62,140 bases of DNA from JAAZLS01 sp964585925 (GCA_964585925.1 CAZPFS010000009.1:1-62140), one strand, 5' to 3'; shown: positions 32,540 to 42,500, numbered from the stretch's first letter. Notes: generated by a model not told the origin, from the sequence alone. A program made the numbers and translations.

Positions 32540-35500
32540 ATGCCTTTACAACACTGGTTAAAACTTTGGGCCAACAGCCGCCTGTTTGATGATCTGCTTT
32601 CTGGGATTCGCTCCACACCGGGGTACCGCGCTTCGGTGCGGGGGGTGGATCACCGGGCCGGCGGCTTTATGATTGCCGGCCTGGCCGAACAGGGCGGCCT
32701 GCCCACGCTGGTAATCACTGCCGATGCCGCCCGGGCGGAAAAAATATATGAGGATTTGGTTGCCTTTTTCCCCGGGTCCGAGGTTCATCTTTTACTTTCC
32801 CGGGAGCTTTTTGTTACGGGGGATCTGTTGACCAGGAGTACCGAACAGTCCAGCCAGCGCCTGCATTTTCTGAACTGGGCAAATTCCGGAAACAGGGGAA
32901 TATATGTGGCCCCCCTGGGGGCGATCCTGAGCCGGGCAGTACCCCCCGAATATTGGCGCAGCCTGGCCCTGGAACTGCGCCCGGGCTGCCGGATGGATCG
33001 TGATCACCTGTTGGGGCGCCTGATCGAGATCGGCTATCAACGAGTTCCCCTGATTGAGGGCAAGGGACAGATCAGTGCCAGGGGAGAAATAATAGACATA
33101 TTTCCACCGGAACAGGAACGGCCGGTGAGGGTGGAGATGTTTGAAGACACCGTGGCTTCCCTGCGCATTTTTGATCACCTGACCCAGCGTTCCACCGGTG
33201 TTTTGCCCGGGATCAGCATAAATCCGGCTCATGAACTGATCCTGACGCCGGATAAATATCGTGAACATGAAGGCAGCTTGCGCCGGGAAGGTGAACAGGC
33301 GGCGGCCAGACTGGTCCTGAACAAACAAGGGGAAGCGGCAAAGGAATTGGGCCGGAAAATTGACCGGCATCTGACCCGGCTGGCGGAACCGGGAGGCTTG
33401 GAATTGCTTTCCGCCTATTTTTCCTATTTTTATGGCCCCGGGGCTTCGGTACTACATTATTTAAACCGGCGCTCCCTGGTAATTCTGGATGAGCCCGAAC
33501 AGATTGCCGAACAGGGAAACCGCCTGCGAAAAGAACTGGATGATCATTGGCGAAGTTGCCTGTTGCAGGGTGATTTTTTACCGGACAAGCTGGCGCCGGT
33601 ATTTGACGAAGGGGATCTCCTGGCAGGCGTCCCCGGGGCAACGATTTCCTTTTCTCTGTTCTCCTCGGGGTGTTTGTTTGCGCCGGGTGAGGAACACACC
33701 CTGGAAGTAAAGGGGGTTCCCCATTACTACGGCCAATGGGAACTGTTTGAAAGCGATACGAGGAAATGGATGCAGGAGGGATACCGGGTGGTGGTAATGG
33801 CGGCCAGCGCGGCCCGCCGGGACGCACTGCTGGAACAGTTCAGGGATCTCGATCTTGCCGCGTCAGGAGGAGAACCGGGGTTGCCTCCCCTGCCGGACAG
33901 GGGCCGGTTGCAGGTGGTGGTGGCCGGACTGGATGAGAGCTTTATTTTGCCTTCATTGCAGCTTGCGGTAATCTCCGAGCGCAATCTGATCCCCAGGCAG
34001 CACAGAAAAAAGATGCTCGCCCGCCGGCAGGGGATTGCCTTACGGGATTACCGGGAACTCGCCCCGGGTGATTATGTAGTTCATGAACAGCACGGGATTG
34101 GGAAATACCTGGGTCTGAGCACGCTAGAAGTCGGCGGATTGCAAAAGGATTATTTGCAGGTGAAATACCGGGGAGCAGACAAGCTATATATTCCGGTGGA
34201 ACAAATTCAATTGATCCAGAAGTATATCGGAGAACAGGGCAAACAACCGGCCTTGCACAGTTTGGGGGGAGGGGAATGGCAGAGGCTGAAAAACAAGGTG
34301 AACGCCTCGATCCGGGAAATGGCTGAAGAGCTGCTGGTCATATATGCCGGCCGTCAGGCCTCCCCCGGCTATGCTTTTGGGCCGGATCATTTCTGGCAGC
34401 AGGAATTTGAAAGCCGGTTTCCATATGAAGAAACACCCGACCAGCTGCAGGCCATCGCCGATGTAAAGCAGGATATGGAAAAACCACAGCCTATGGATCG
34501 ATTGATCTGCGGCGATGTGGGCTATGGAAAAACCGAGGTGGCCCTGAGAGCAGCGTTCAAAGCTGCGGTGGAAGGAAAGCAGGTGGCGCTCCTCGTTCCC
34601 ACCACTATTTTGGCCCAACAGCATTTTCGCACCTTCGAGGAACGTCTGGATGATTTCCCCCTGAAGGTGGCACAGATAAGCCGTTTTGTTTCCCCCCAGC
34701 AGCAGAAGGAAATTTTGAAACAGCTGGCGGAGGGAAAGGTTGACATTATCATTGGCACCCACCGCCTTTTGTCCAGAGATGTAAAATTTCATGATCTGGG
34801 ATTGTTGATCATAGACGAGGAACAGCGGTTCGGGGTTCGGCACAAGGAAAAAATCAAGAAACTGCGACTGGAAGTGGATGTACTGACCATGACCGCCACC
34901 CCGATCCCCCGCACGATGCATCTTTCGGTAATCGGAGTCAGGGACCTGAGTGTCATTGAAACTCCGCCTGAGAACCGGTATCCGGTCCAAACCTTTGTGC
35001 TGGAATACTCCGATCAGTTGGTAACAGAGGCCATCCGAAGGGAGCTGAACCGACGGGGTCAGGTCTACTTTGTATTCAACCGCGTACAGGGGATCAATGC
35101 TTTCGCGGAGCGTTTGCAGGAACTGGTGCCGAAAGCCAGGATTGCGGTTGGCCATGGGCAGATGCCGGAAACCAGGCTGGAACGGGTGATGAACGATTTT
35201 CTGGAACAAAAATATGATGTACTGGTAAGCACCACTATTGTGGAGGCAGGGTTGGATATCCCCAATGTGAACACCATGATTATTTATGAGGCCGACAGGT
35301 TTGGCCTGGCTCAGCTCTATCAGCTCCGGGGTCGGGTGGGCCGTTCCAACCGCCTGGCCTATGCCTTTTTAACCTATAGCAAACAGAAGATCCTGACCGA
35401 GGAGTCGAGGAAGAGGCTGCAGGCAATCAAGGAATTTACAGAGTTGGGCTCGGGCTTCAAGATCGCGCTCCGGGATCTGGAGATTCGCGGCGCCGGCAAC

Positions 35501-36088
35501 ATGTTGGGCGCGGAACAGCACGGATTTATGGCCGCAGTGGGTTTTTATTTATATTGCCGGCTTCTGGAACAGGCCATTGCCGATCTAAAGCAAGAAAAAA
35601 GGGAAGAGCCGCGGCTCTCCCCCCGAATTGATCTCAAACTGAGCGCGTTTATACCCAGTTCCTATATTGCCAGCCAGGATCAGAAAATTGATTTTTACCA
35701 GCGGATTTATACCTCCGGCAGCACCCGGGAACTGGTGGCCCTGGAAGAAGAGCTTCAGGACCGGTACGGGGTTTTGCCGCTTTCGGTTACAAATCTGCTG
35801 GGGGTGGCCCGGCTGAAGGTATTGGCTTTGGAAACCGGGGTGGAGCTGATTCAACAGGAGCCCGAAGGGGTGGTAATTCATTTTGATCCGAATACCCAGC
35901 TCAATCACCACCTGCTTTTATCCATGGTCCGGGGTTCTGCCGGAAAGGTTGCCCTTCAGAGCGGGAAAAAGGTGACGATCAGGATAAAATGCGAACGGGG
36001 GCGGCCGGTCCTTGACGCCCTGATCGGCTGGTTAACAGACTGGCAGGCTCTCTCTCGTCGCCTGGAGGAGCTATCGACGGTCAAGTAA
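32540..36088 (+). CDS. mfd: Transcription-repair coupling factor
   Basis: Removes RNA polymerase stalled at DNA lesions and recruits UvrAB. The protein has 1182 residues from ATG 32540, 6 nt after GGGAGG; the frame runs open upstream of this. Domains in order: UvrB-homology modules (about 1-350), the RNA polymerase interaction domain (GDYVVHEQHGIGKYLG, about 510-580), the helicase with Walker A GDVGYGKTE (near 658) and DEEQRFG, TATPIPRTMH, GRVGRSNRLAY, and the C-terminal TRCF domain. Length and motifs are standard. Confidence 0.97.
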   Translation: MPLQHWLKLWANSRLFDDLLSGIRSTPGYRASVRGVDHRAGGFMIAGLAEQGGLPTLVITADAARAEKIYEDLVAFFPGSEVHLLLSRELFVTGDLLTRSTEQSSQRLHFLNWANSGNRGIYVAPLGAILSRAVPPEYWRSLALELRPGCRMDRDHLLGRLIEIGYQRVPLIEGKGQISARGEIIDIFPPEQERPVRVEMFEDTVASLRIFDHLTQRSTGVLPGISINPAHELILTPDKYREHEGSLRREGEQAAARLVLNKQGEAAKELGRKIDRHLTRLAEPGGLELLSAYFSYFYGPGASVLHYLNRRSLVILDEPEQIAEQGNRLRKELDDHWRSCLLQGDFLPDKLAPVFDEGDLLAGVPGATISFSLFSSGCLFAPGEEHTLEVKGVPHYYGQWELFESDTRKWMQEGYRVVVMAASAARRDALLEQFRDLDLAASGGEPGLPPLPDRGRLQVVVAGLDESFILPSLQLAVISERNLIPRQHRKKMLARRQGIALRDYRELAPGDYVVHEQHGIGKYLGLSTLEVGGLQKDYLQVKYRGADKLYIPVEQIQLIQKYIGEQGKQPALHSLGGGEWQRLKNKVNASIREMAEELLVIYAGRQASPGYAFGPDHFWQQEFESRFPYEETPDQLQAIADVKQDMEKPQPMDRLICGDVGYGKTEVALRAAFKAAVEGKQVALLVPTTILAQQHFRTFEERLDDFPLKVAQISRFVSPQQQKEILKQLAEGKVDIIIGTHRLLSRDVKFHDLGLLIIDEEQRFGVRHKEKIKKLRLEVDVLTMTATPIPRTMHLSVIGVRDLSVIETPPENRYPVQTFVLEYSDQLVTEAIRRELNRRGQVYFVFNRVQGINAFAERLQELVPKARIAVGHGQMPETRLERVMNDFLEQKYDVLVSTTIVEAGLDIPNVNTMIIYEADRFGLAQLYQLRGRVGRSNRLAYAFLTYSKQKILTEESRKRLQAIKEFTELGSGFKIALRDLEIRGAGNMLGAEQHGFMAAVGFYLYCRLLEQAIADLKQEKREEPRLSPRIDLKLSAFIPSSYIASQDQKIDFYQRIYTSGSTRELVALEEELQDRYGVLPLSVTNLLGVARLKVLALETGVELIQQEPEGVVIHFDPNTQLNHHLLLSMVRGSAGKVALQSGKKVTIRIKCERGRPVLDALIGWLTDWQALSRRLEELSTVK

Positions 36089-36150
36089 CAGATACGGGTA
36101 GGCCGGAGGTTCAAAGTCGGGCTGGAAATGTATAAAACCATATCCCGGGA

Positions 36151-36181
36151 TGAATACTAACAAGGAAAGTTTGGCAGATTT
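36151..36181 (+). promoter_or_regulatory. Candidate sigma-G promoter of spoVT
   Basis: TGAATA at 36151-36156 equals the sigma-G -35 consensus. CAGATTT at 36175-36181, 18 bp away, matches CATACTA at four of seven positions. spoVT is a forespore gene in Bacillus, which supports it. Confidence 0.35.
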
Positions 36182-36208
36182 TACGAACCAATAAAGGAGG
36201 AAACGGAC

Positions 36209-36763
36209 TTGAAAGCCACCGGGATAGTAAGGCGGATCGACGATCTGGGCCGGGTAGTGATCCCCAAGGAAATAAGAAGGACTCTCAGAATTCGGGAGGG
36301 TGATCCCTTGGAGATCTTTATCGATCGCGACGGAGAAGTAATCCTCAAAAAATATTCACCCATCGGGGAATTGGGGGAATTTGCCCAGGAGTATGCCGAC
36401 GCCCTTCACGAATCGCTGGGCCACATTGCCTGTATTGCGGACCGCGATGCCATAATTGCAGTTTCCGGAGCGCCAAAAAAAGAATTTATCAACCGCTCGC
36501 TGAGCAGCGCGGTCGAACAGGTTATTGAGAACCGGAAGGCGGTACTTATTAACGGCACCGGGGAACATGATCTGTACCGGGAAGCGGAAGAAGGAGGAAG
36601 CCCGCGCTTTGCCAACGAGGTTATTGCGCCCATCGTCTGTGAAGGCGACCCCATCGGAGCGGTGATTATGGGCAGCCGGGATCCGGCGGTTAAGATGACT
36701 GATTTGGAAATGAAAATGGTGGAAACGGCAGCCTCGTTCCTGGCCAAACAGATGGAGCAATAA
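36209..36763 (+). CDS. spoVT: Stage V sporulation protein T
   Basis: A forespore transcription regulator that tunes sigma-G-dependent genes. The protein has 184 residues from TTG 36209, behind AAAGGAGG. Residues 1-50 form the AbrB-type DNA-binding domain (GIVRRIDDLGRVVIPKEI). The rest, about 60-184, is a GAF-like domain (HIACIADRDAIIAVSG). Length matches Bacillus (about 178). It lies between mfd and the spoVB-like gene, as in Bacillus. Confidence 0.97.
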   Translation: MKATGIVRRIDDLGRVVIPKEIRRTLRIREGDPLEIFIDRDGEVILKKYSPIGELGEFAQEYADALHESLGHIACIADRDAIIAVSGAPKKEFINRSLSSAVEQVIENRKAVLINGTGEHDLYREAEEGGSPRFANEVIAPIVCEGDPIGAVIMGSRDPAVKMTDLEMKMVETAASFLAKQMEQ

Positions 36764-36854
36764 TTATTAAGCCGATGCTTGATACTGTCGGGGTTTGTCA
36801 TGGTAAACTGGGGAGAGTATTGTATAGATCTTGGTTTGAGGGGAAGGAAGGGCT

Positions 36855-38495
36855 TTGTCCAGCCACAGTACTTTTGTCAGAGGGGCAGCCATACTGGCGG
36901 CGGCGGGGGTAGTGGTTCGCCTGATGGGGGCTGCTCTTCGAATTGTCCTGGCCTCGCCGGTCTTTTTGGGGGATAAGGGGATCGGCCTCTACCAGATGGC
37001 CTATCCCATATTCTCTACCCTGCTGACAGTATCAACAGCGGGGATTCCAGTGGCCATATCAAAACTTGTTGCTGAAAACCTGGCCCTGTCAAATTACAAA
37101 CAGGCTTTCCGGGTGTTCCGGTTTGCTCTGGTAATTCTCACTTTCAGCGGGCTGGTAATTACGGCGGCCATGCTGGGTGGGGCCGGGTTTATTGCCCGGG
37201 TGATTATCAAGCAGCCGCGGGCGTATTATTCGCTGGTGGCAATCTCCCCGGCCATTTTTTTTGTGACCGTCATGTCTGTGTTCAGGGGTTTTTTCCAGGG
37301 GCGGCAAAAAATGCTCCCCACAGCAATATCTCAACTGGTCGAACAGTTGGGCAGAGTAGCCGCTTCTGTTTATCTGGTAATCACCCTGTTGCCCAGGGGG
37401 CTCGAATTTGCAGCTGCCGGGGCTTCATTCGGGGCGGTCATCGGCAGTATACTCGGGTTGACGGTCCTGCTGTTTATGTTTTTAGGGGACAGGCCGAAAT
37501 ATAAAGAGCTCGAATTGGGTTCCTCCTCGCCCGGGGGGGAGGGATTTAAGAAAATTGTCAGTCAAATTTTCCGGCTGGCGGTGCCCATAACCCTGGGCAG
37601 TCTGATCATGCAGCTGTTCAATCTGATCGATCTGGCGGTGGTCACCCGCCGTCTCCAGGCGGCGGGATTTTCTGTGGAAAGAGCCACTGCTTTATACGGC
37701 CAGCTGACCGGTATGGCCGGCTCGGTGATCTATTTCCCCAATGTGGTGGTGATCGCTTTGGGGGTAAGCCTGGTTCCGGCAATTTCAGAAGCCTTGGCCC
37801 GAAAGAGTTTCAAACTCATCACCGGCCGGACATCACTCGCAGTCAAGATTACCGTACTGTTCTCTTTGCCGGCAGCAGTGGGCCTGTATACACTGTCTAC
37901 ACCGATAACCGTGCTGCTGTTTACAGCCGAGGCTGTCGAAGCGGCTGCCCCGCTGGCGGTTTTATCCTGGTCGGTGATTGCCCTGTCGCTGTATATTACC
38001 AGCACCAACATTATGCAGGGGCTGGGCCGCCCTGCAATTCCGGTGCTGAATATGGTTTACGGGGGGTTGGTGAAAGGTGCCCTGTGCTGGATGTTAACCG
38101 CCAACCCATCCTGGAACGTCATGGGCTCGGCGGCGGCATCGCTGATCGGGCTGGCTGTGGCGGCCATAGCGAACCTGTATTATCTGGCCCGCCTGACCGG
38201 ATGGAGATTCAGGACCCCGGATCTGGTGCTGTGGCCGGGAATATCTGTAGTGGTGATGGCGGCGGTGGTTCATGTTATGTACAGGGGGTTGTTCTGGCTG
38301 TCGCGCCTCCTCCGGTTTGCTCCGGGGGCGGCAAACGGAGTGGCGGTGTTGGGAGCCATTGCGGCGGGGGTAGCCGGCTACGGGCTGTCCCTGTTATTGT
38401 CCGGGGGAGTAAACCGGGAAGATTTGAGCCTGATTCCCAGGGCGGGAAGGCCGTTGATAAAATTTGCGGAAAAATATAATCTATTACGAAAGTAA
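36855..38495 (+). CDS. SpoVB/YabM-like polysaccharide flippase
   Basis: A multi-spanning membrane protein of the MVF/MOP exporter superfamily, which moves lipid-linked cell-wall or spore-cortex precursors. The protein has 546 residues from TTG 36855, with GGAAGG upstream. About 14 hydrophobic segments are visible. RLMGAALRIVLA and GLYQMAYPIFSTLLTVSTAG at the N-terminus are typical of SpoVB. By position it is the counterpart of B. subtilis yabM. mazG follows after 11 nt. Confidence 0.92.
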   Translation: MSSHSTFVRGAAILAAAGVVVRLMGAALRIVLASPVFLGDKGIGLYQMAYPIFSTLLTVSTAGIPVAISKLVAENLALSNYKQAFRVFRFALVILTFSGLVITAAMLGGAGFIARVIIKQPRAYYSLVAISPAIFFVTVMSVFRGFFQGRQKMLPTAISQLVEQLGRVAASVYLVITLLPRGLEFAAAGASFGAVIGSILGLTVLLFMFLGDRPKYKELELGSSSPGGEGFKKIVSQIFRLAVPITLGSLIMQLFNLIDLAVVTRRLQAAGFSVERATALYGQLTGMAGSVIYFPNVVVIALGVSLVPAISEALARKSFKLITGRTSLAVKITVLFSLPAAVGLYTLSTPITVLLFTAEAVEAAAPLAVLSWSVIALSLYITSTNIMQGLGRPAIPVLNMVYGGLVKGALCWMLTANPSWNVMGSAAASLIGLAVAAIANLYYLARLTGWRFRTPDLVLWPGISVVVMAAVVHVMYRGLFWLSRLLRFAPGAANGVAVLGAIAAGVAGYGLSLLLSGGVNREDLSLIPRAGRPLIKFAEKYNLLRK

Positions 38496-38506
38496 AGGGG
38501 TGTCCG

Positions 38507-39946
38507 ATGAGCACCATACATATTATCGGCTTGGCTCCCGGTAGACAGGGGTTAACAAACGATGCCTGGAATGCGCTGCGGCAGGGCCGGCCTTTATATC
38601 TGCGAACTTCCCGCCACCCGATAGCCGTGCATTTGACCGGCCGGGGTATAACTTATAAAACTTTTGATCGTCTTTTTCGTTTCAAGCAAGGCCTGAGGCA
38701 GGTGTACCGGCACATAGCTCGAACATTGATCAGGGATGCGCTTAAGTACGGAGAAGTTTATTACGCGGTTCCCGGAAACCCAATGGCCGGGGAAACGGCA
38801 GTGATACAATCGCTGTCCGCTTCCTCGCAAAGGGGAATATGGGTACACATAATACCCGTCCCGGGGTTTGTAGATCCCTTGCTGGAGGCTTTGCACCTGG
38901 ATCCCCTGTGCGGGGTAACCGTGCTTGAGGGATTGCATCTGGGTCATCAATTGCGCGAACCCTGCCAGCAACATCTGATTCTGGCCCGGGTTTACAGCCA
39001 GAAGACGGCCTCCGGGATCAGGCGGGCCCTGATGAAGCTTTATCCTGCTGATTTTCCGGTAACCATCATCGAACAGGCGGAATTTCCCGGGGGAAAAATT
39101 CGGTGTCTTCCCCTGTGCCGGTTGGATTGCCGCCCCTGGTTCGGCCCTTCCACCGCGTTATACCTCCCTCCGGCGGGTGGATACCGGTTGGGGGATTTGT
39201 TGGCAGTCATGGCCCGGTTGCGCCGGGATTGTCCCTGGGATCGCCGGCAGACTCATCACAGCCTGAGACCCTATCTGGTGGAGGAAGCCTATGAGGTGGT
39301 GGCGGCCATTGATCAGAAGGATCCGGCCGCCATCAGGGAGGAGCTGGGAGACCTGCTGTTGCAGGTGGTGTTTCACAGCCAAATTGCCAGGGAAAAGGGT
39401 AAGTTTACCATCTATGAAGTGATTGAGGGGGTAGTAAAAAAGTTAATTCGCCGTCACCCCCATGTGTTCGGGGATGAAACGATTGTCACGGAAGAGAGGG
39501 TTCTCAAGCGATGGCAGCAGATCAAATTACAGGAGAAAGGGGGTAGGGGACCGGATCTGAAAAAAGAAGGCTCAGGATTGCCGTCACTGTTAAAAGCCCT
39601 CAAGGTGCAGCAAAAGGCTGCCGGGGTGGGTTTTGATTGGCCGACTATGGATGGCGCCATGGACAAGCTGCGGGAAGAAATGCTAGAATTGGAAGATGCA
39701 TGCCGCCGGGAAAATTGGGCAAAAATAGAGGAAGAACTGGGGGATCTAATGTTTGCCACGGTAAACGTATCCCGGTTCTTAAAAATGAACCCGGAACTGG
39801 TACTGAACAGAGCCATAAAAAAATTTGTAAATAGATTTGAATATGTCCGACGGCAGGTAGAGAGTTCCCACCGCCCATTTTCCAGTTATTCCCTAGAAAA
39901 ACTGGATGAGTGGTGGGAAAAGTCCAAGAAATATAGCGAAAATTAG
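38507..39946 (+). CDS. mazG: YabN-type fusion: tetrapyrrole-methylase domain plus MazG
   Basis: A 479-residue two-domain protein. Residues 1 to about 220 form a tetrapyrrole (corrin/porphyrin) methylase-like domain (VYYAVPGNPMAGE). Residues about 230-479 hold two MazG NTP-pyrophosphohydrolase units, with CPWDRRQTHHSL, EEAYEVVAAID, EELGDLLLQV and later EEELGDLMFATVNV. MazG cleaves NTPs to NMPs. The role of the methylase-like part is unknown. The start ATG 38507 has AAAGGGGTG upstream. The same fusion stands here in Bacillus (yabN). Confidence 0.95.
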   Translation: MSTIHIIGLAPGRQGLTNDAWNALRQGRPLYLRTSRHPIAVHLTGRGITYKTFDRLFRFKQGLRQVYRHIARTLIRDALKYGEVYYAVPGNPMAGETAVIQSLSASSQRGIWVHIIPVPGFVDPLLEALHLDPLCGVTVLEGLHLGHQLREPCQQHLILARVYSQKTASGIRRALMKLYPADFPVTIIEQAEFPGGKIRCLPLCRLDCRPWFGPSTALYLPPAGGYRLGDLLAVMARLRRDCPWDRRQTHHSLRPYLVEEAYEVVAAIDQKDPAAIREELGDLLLQVVFHSQIAREKGKFTIYEVIEGVVKKLIRRHPHVFGDETIVTEERVLKRWQQIKLQEKGGRGPDLKKEGSGLPSLLKALKVQQKAAGVGFDWPTMDGAMDKLREEMLELEDACRRENWAKIEEELGDLMFATVNVSRFLKMNPELVLNRAIKKFVNRFEYVRRQVESSHRPFSSYSLEKLDEWWEKSKKYSEN

Positions 39947-40035
39947 TTGATTTAGCAGGATACCCCAACAATTTAGCGAACTATCTCGTAAGCGGCTGGT
40001 AGCCTATTAATTACTATTCAGGAGGGATTTGTTAA

Positions 40036-40308
40036 GTGAATAAATCAGAACTTGTGGAGGTTGTTTCCGAAAAGGCAGAAGTCACCAAAAAGGTGGCCGA
40101 GAAGGTTGTAAACGCAGTGTTTGACAGTATAACCGACAGCCTGGTAAACGGGGATAAAGTACAGGTGATCGGTTTCGGCACATTCGAGGCACGCCACCGT
40201 GAAGCCAGAGAAGGACGCAATCCGGCTACCGGTGGAAAAATAATGATCCCCGCGCTGAGAGTGCCTGTATTCAAAGCCGGCAAAAACCTCAAAGAAAAAG
40301 TAAGATAG
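40036..40308 (+). CDS. hup: HU-type DNA-binding protein
   Basis: A 90-residue nucleoid protein from GTG 40036, preceded by AGGAGGG. The HU core is intact: NKSELVEVVSEKAEVTKKVA, VIGFGTFEARHREAREGRNP with the DNA-binding beta arm, and VFKAGKNLKEKV. It has its own terminator downstream. In many Clostridia hup lies between mazG and an S4-domain gene; that S4 gene (yabO/rqcP) is absent here. Confidence 0.97.
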   Translation: MNKSELVEVVSEKAEVTKKVAEKVVNAVFDSITDSLVNGDKVQVIGFGTFEARHREAREGRNPATGGKIMIPALRVPVFKAGKNLKEKVR

Positions 40309-40352
40309 GCAGCATTCAAACCGTTAAAGTACGCGTACGTTGGATCTGAAAT

Positions 40353-40387
40353 CCAGGTCTCCCCGTTTAAGGGACCTGGATTTTTTT
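40353..40387 (+). terminator. Rho-independent terminator of hup
   Basis: CCAGGTC (40353-40359) pairs with GACCTGG (40373-40379), with inner CCC/GG pairs, followed by seven T residues. The 230 bp from here to the next gene hold no recognisable gene. Confidence 0.88.
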
Positions 40388-40620
40388 ATCACGAACGAAA
40401 TGGGGCCATAAATTCATTCAGCGCCTGGACATATTTCGTTAGGCCCGTCATATCGCCGGAAAAATTCTACCTATACGCCGGAATCGGTCATGCTTCTCTC
40501 CGGATTTCCCTCGTTTGGAACCTGCCGTGCTGATCTTTTTAAAAATAATATCTATCCTCGGTATAAGTTTCGGATTAAACCGGAGAATAAATTTAAACAG
40601 TATCAAAGGAGAATCCTGGC

Positions 40621-41577
40621 ATGAGAACAAGAATGGCCGCCATAGCGGTGTTTGTGTTTGCCCTGATACTGCTGGCCGGGGGGGGATGCCGGTGGTTTCA
40701 GTCGAGCCCGCAGATTCCCAAGGAAATCAGGGTAAAGAAAGGAGCCGAACCTACACTCAAGGTGTATTTACACAAAACCGGGGAGATAAAAGAGGTGCCT
40801 CTAGAAGAATATATTGCCGGGGTAGTGGCGGCGGAAATGGATCCCGGATGGCCGGTGGAGGCTCTGGCGGCCCAGGCGATGCTGGCCCGCAGCTTTACCC
40901 TGCAAAAAATCGAGGAAAAAGGTGGGGTGCCGGAACATGGTGCCCATGCCTCCACAGATATCAAGGAATTCCAGGCCTATGATTCAACCCGGATAAACGA
41001 CAGGGTACTTCAGGCGGTGGAGAAAACCCGGGGAGAAGTATTTGTTTACCGGGGGGGCTTTATCAGGGGCTGGTTCCATGCCTATGCCGGGCCAAAGACC
41101 GCCCTGGCCGACGAAGGGCTGGAATTTGAGGGGAAGAATCCCCCTTATATTCAGATCGTATCCAGCCCGGGGGGAAAAATAATTCCGGAAACCGAGGGAA
41201 ACTGGAGTGCTTCCTTTTCACTTGCGACGGTACAGGAAGCCGTAGGCGAGGTAACCGGAACAGATCCCGGGCCGATTACGGGGGCAAAAGTCAGCGCCAC
41301 CGGCCCTTCGGGGAGAGCTACCAGGATTACCTTCAACGGGACGGATGTTCCCGCGGCCTCGCTGCGCCTGGCTTTGGGAAGCACAGAAATGCGCTCTACC
41401 ATGCTTGATTCCCTCGAAATTTCCGGTGAAACCCTGGCCATGTCCGGGACAGGTTACGGACATGGGGTGGGGATGTGCCAGTGGGGCGCCCGGGCGTTGG
41501 CCGAAGAGGGATGGCCCGCGGAAAAGATTATCAATTATTTTTTCAAAGGGGTGGAGATGGTGAAGCTGTGGGATTAA
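40621..41577 (+). CDS. SpoIID/LytB-domain protein, probable lipoprotein
   Basis: A 318-residue envelope protein. The N-terminus has a hydrophobic signal segment ending in LLAGGGC, a good lipobox with Cys23. The SpoIID/LytB domain covers about 45-315: VPLEEYIAGVVAAEM, EALAAQAMLARSFTL, AMSGTGYGHGVGMCQWGARALA. SpoIID is a lytic transglycosylase and LytB an amidase enhancer; the catalytic-type Glu (VVAAEM) is present. It replaces yabO between hup and yabP, suggesting a spore-wall role. It is not the canonical spoIID locus. Confidence 0.88.
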   Translation: MRTRMAAIAVFVFALILLAGGGCRWFQSSPQIPKEIRVKKGAEPTLKVYLHKTGEIKEVPLEEYIAGVVAAEMDPGWPVEALAAQAMLARSFTLQKIEEKGGVPEHGAHASTDIKEFQAYDSTRINDRVLQAVEKTRGEVFVYRGGFIRGWFHAYAGPKTALADEGLEFEGKNPPYIQIVSSPGGKIIPETEGNWSASFSLATVQEAVGEVTGTDPGPITGAKVSATGPSGRATRITFNGTDVPAASLRLALGSTEMRSTMLDSLEISGETLAMSGTGYGHGVGMCQWGARALAEEGWPAEKIINYFFKGVEMVKLWD

Positions 41578-41694
41578 ACTTTTGAACCGGTGGGCTATTT
41601 CAGATCGCCGGCTCATATATTTCTTATGGACAGGGCATGAGCAAAAGCCCGAAAAAAGCAGGGTACTGTCCCTCCTGATAAAGAGGTGAAACCG

Positions 41695-41982
41695 GTGGAG
41701 GATAAATACACCTTTAGAACCGGGCAACATCGATTGGTAATCGATAACCGGGAACGCACCGAAGTGTTCGGGGTAGTGCATGTGGATAGTTTTGATGAGG
41801 AAGAGGTGGTTATGGAAACGGAGTTGGGAATGCTGGCGGTACGGGGTGAGAATCTGCATATAAGACATCTAAATCTGGAACAGGGCGAAGTGGTGATTGA
41901 GGGGCTGGTCCTGGAATTGGCATATGCCGAGGATAAAGGACACAGCAGAGGCAAAGGGGTTTGGCAGCGGATTTTCAAATAG
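41695..41982 (+). CDS. yabP: Sporulation protein YabP
   Basis: A 95-residue protein needed, with YabQ, for spore cortex assembly. GTG 41695 is preferred because AAGAGGTGA lies 5 nt upstream; GTG 41686 lies within that site. The family pattern is clear: HRLVIDNRERTEVFGVVHVDSFDEEEVVMETELGMLAVRGENL is typical of YabP in position and spacing. yabQ follows after 13 nt. Confidence 0.92.
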   Translation: MEDKYTFRTGQHRLVIDNRERTEVFGVVHVDSFDEEEVVMETELGMLAVRGENLHIRHLNLEQGEVVIEGLVLELAYAEDKGHSRGKGVWQRIFK

Positions 41983-41995
41983 CGGGGGGCTATTA

Positions 41996-42460
41996 ATGCC
42001 CGATCAGTTTATTTTGTTTGTGGAAGCGACGGCACTGGGGCTTTTACTGGGGATTTATTATGATATTTTCCGGGCCATAAGAGCTTGTTGCCGGATCAGG
42101 AATCTGCCCCTGGTTTTTGTTACGGATAGTTTGTTTTGGTTCACCGCCACCATATATTGCATGTGGTTTATTTTTTATTATCGTTGGGGCGAGATCTATA
42201 CCTTCACCTACCTGGGCCTGGCGGCAGGAGCCACAGTATATTTCTGCTGTTTCAGCCCCTGCCTGTTCAAGTTTTGGTTCAGGGTCATTTCAGTTTTGGT
42301 ACAGGCAGGGACATTAATCCGGCGGGCGCTCTGGCGGGCTAGCGCGATCGCGGTCTATCCGGCCGGCCGGCTCTCGGCAGGAGTGGCAGGATTAAAAAGA
42401 ATCGGAAATATCCCTGCTGTAAGAAGGATTTTTTGCCATATCTCCCGAAAAAAGAAATAA
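41996..42460 (+). CDS. yabQ: Spore cortex protein YabQ
   Basis: A 154-residue integral membrane protein for cortex biosynthesis, located in the outer forespore membrane in Bacillus. ATG 41996 follows GGGGGG. Four hydrophobic segments lie at about 3-20, 38-58, 66-84 and 88-105, and LGIYYDIFRAIR is family-typical. The C-terminal half is basic and cytoplasmic. It is co-transcribed with yabP and leads into divIC. Confidence 0.9.
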   Translation: MPDQFILFVEATALGLLLGIYYDIFRAIRACCRIRNLPLVFVTDSLFWFTATIYCMWFIFYYRWGEIYTFTYLGLAAGATVYFCCFSPCLFKFWFRVISVLVQAGTLIRRALWRASAIAVYPAGRLSAGVAGLKRIGNIPAVRRIFCHISRKKK

Positions 42461-42500
42461 CGATTTGCATAAAATTTGCGAATGCGGCTCGGGAGAAAAA

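Noticed and set aside
34184..35209. 341-codon minus-strand frame across mfd
   Set aside because: Antisense shadow of the mfd helicase domain.
41617..41643. Sigma-E promoter for yabP-yabQ
   Set aside because: ATATTT at 41617-41622 is a perfect -35, but the -10 at the right distance (CATGAGCA) matches poorly; not called.
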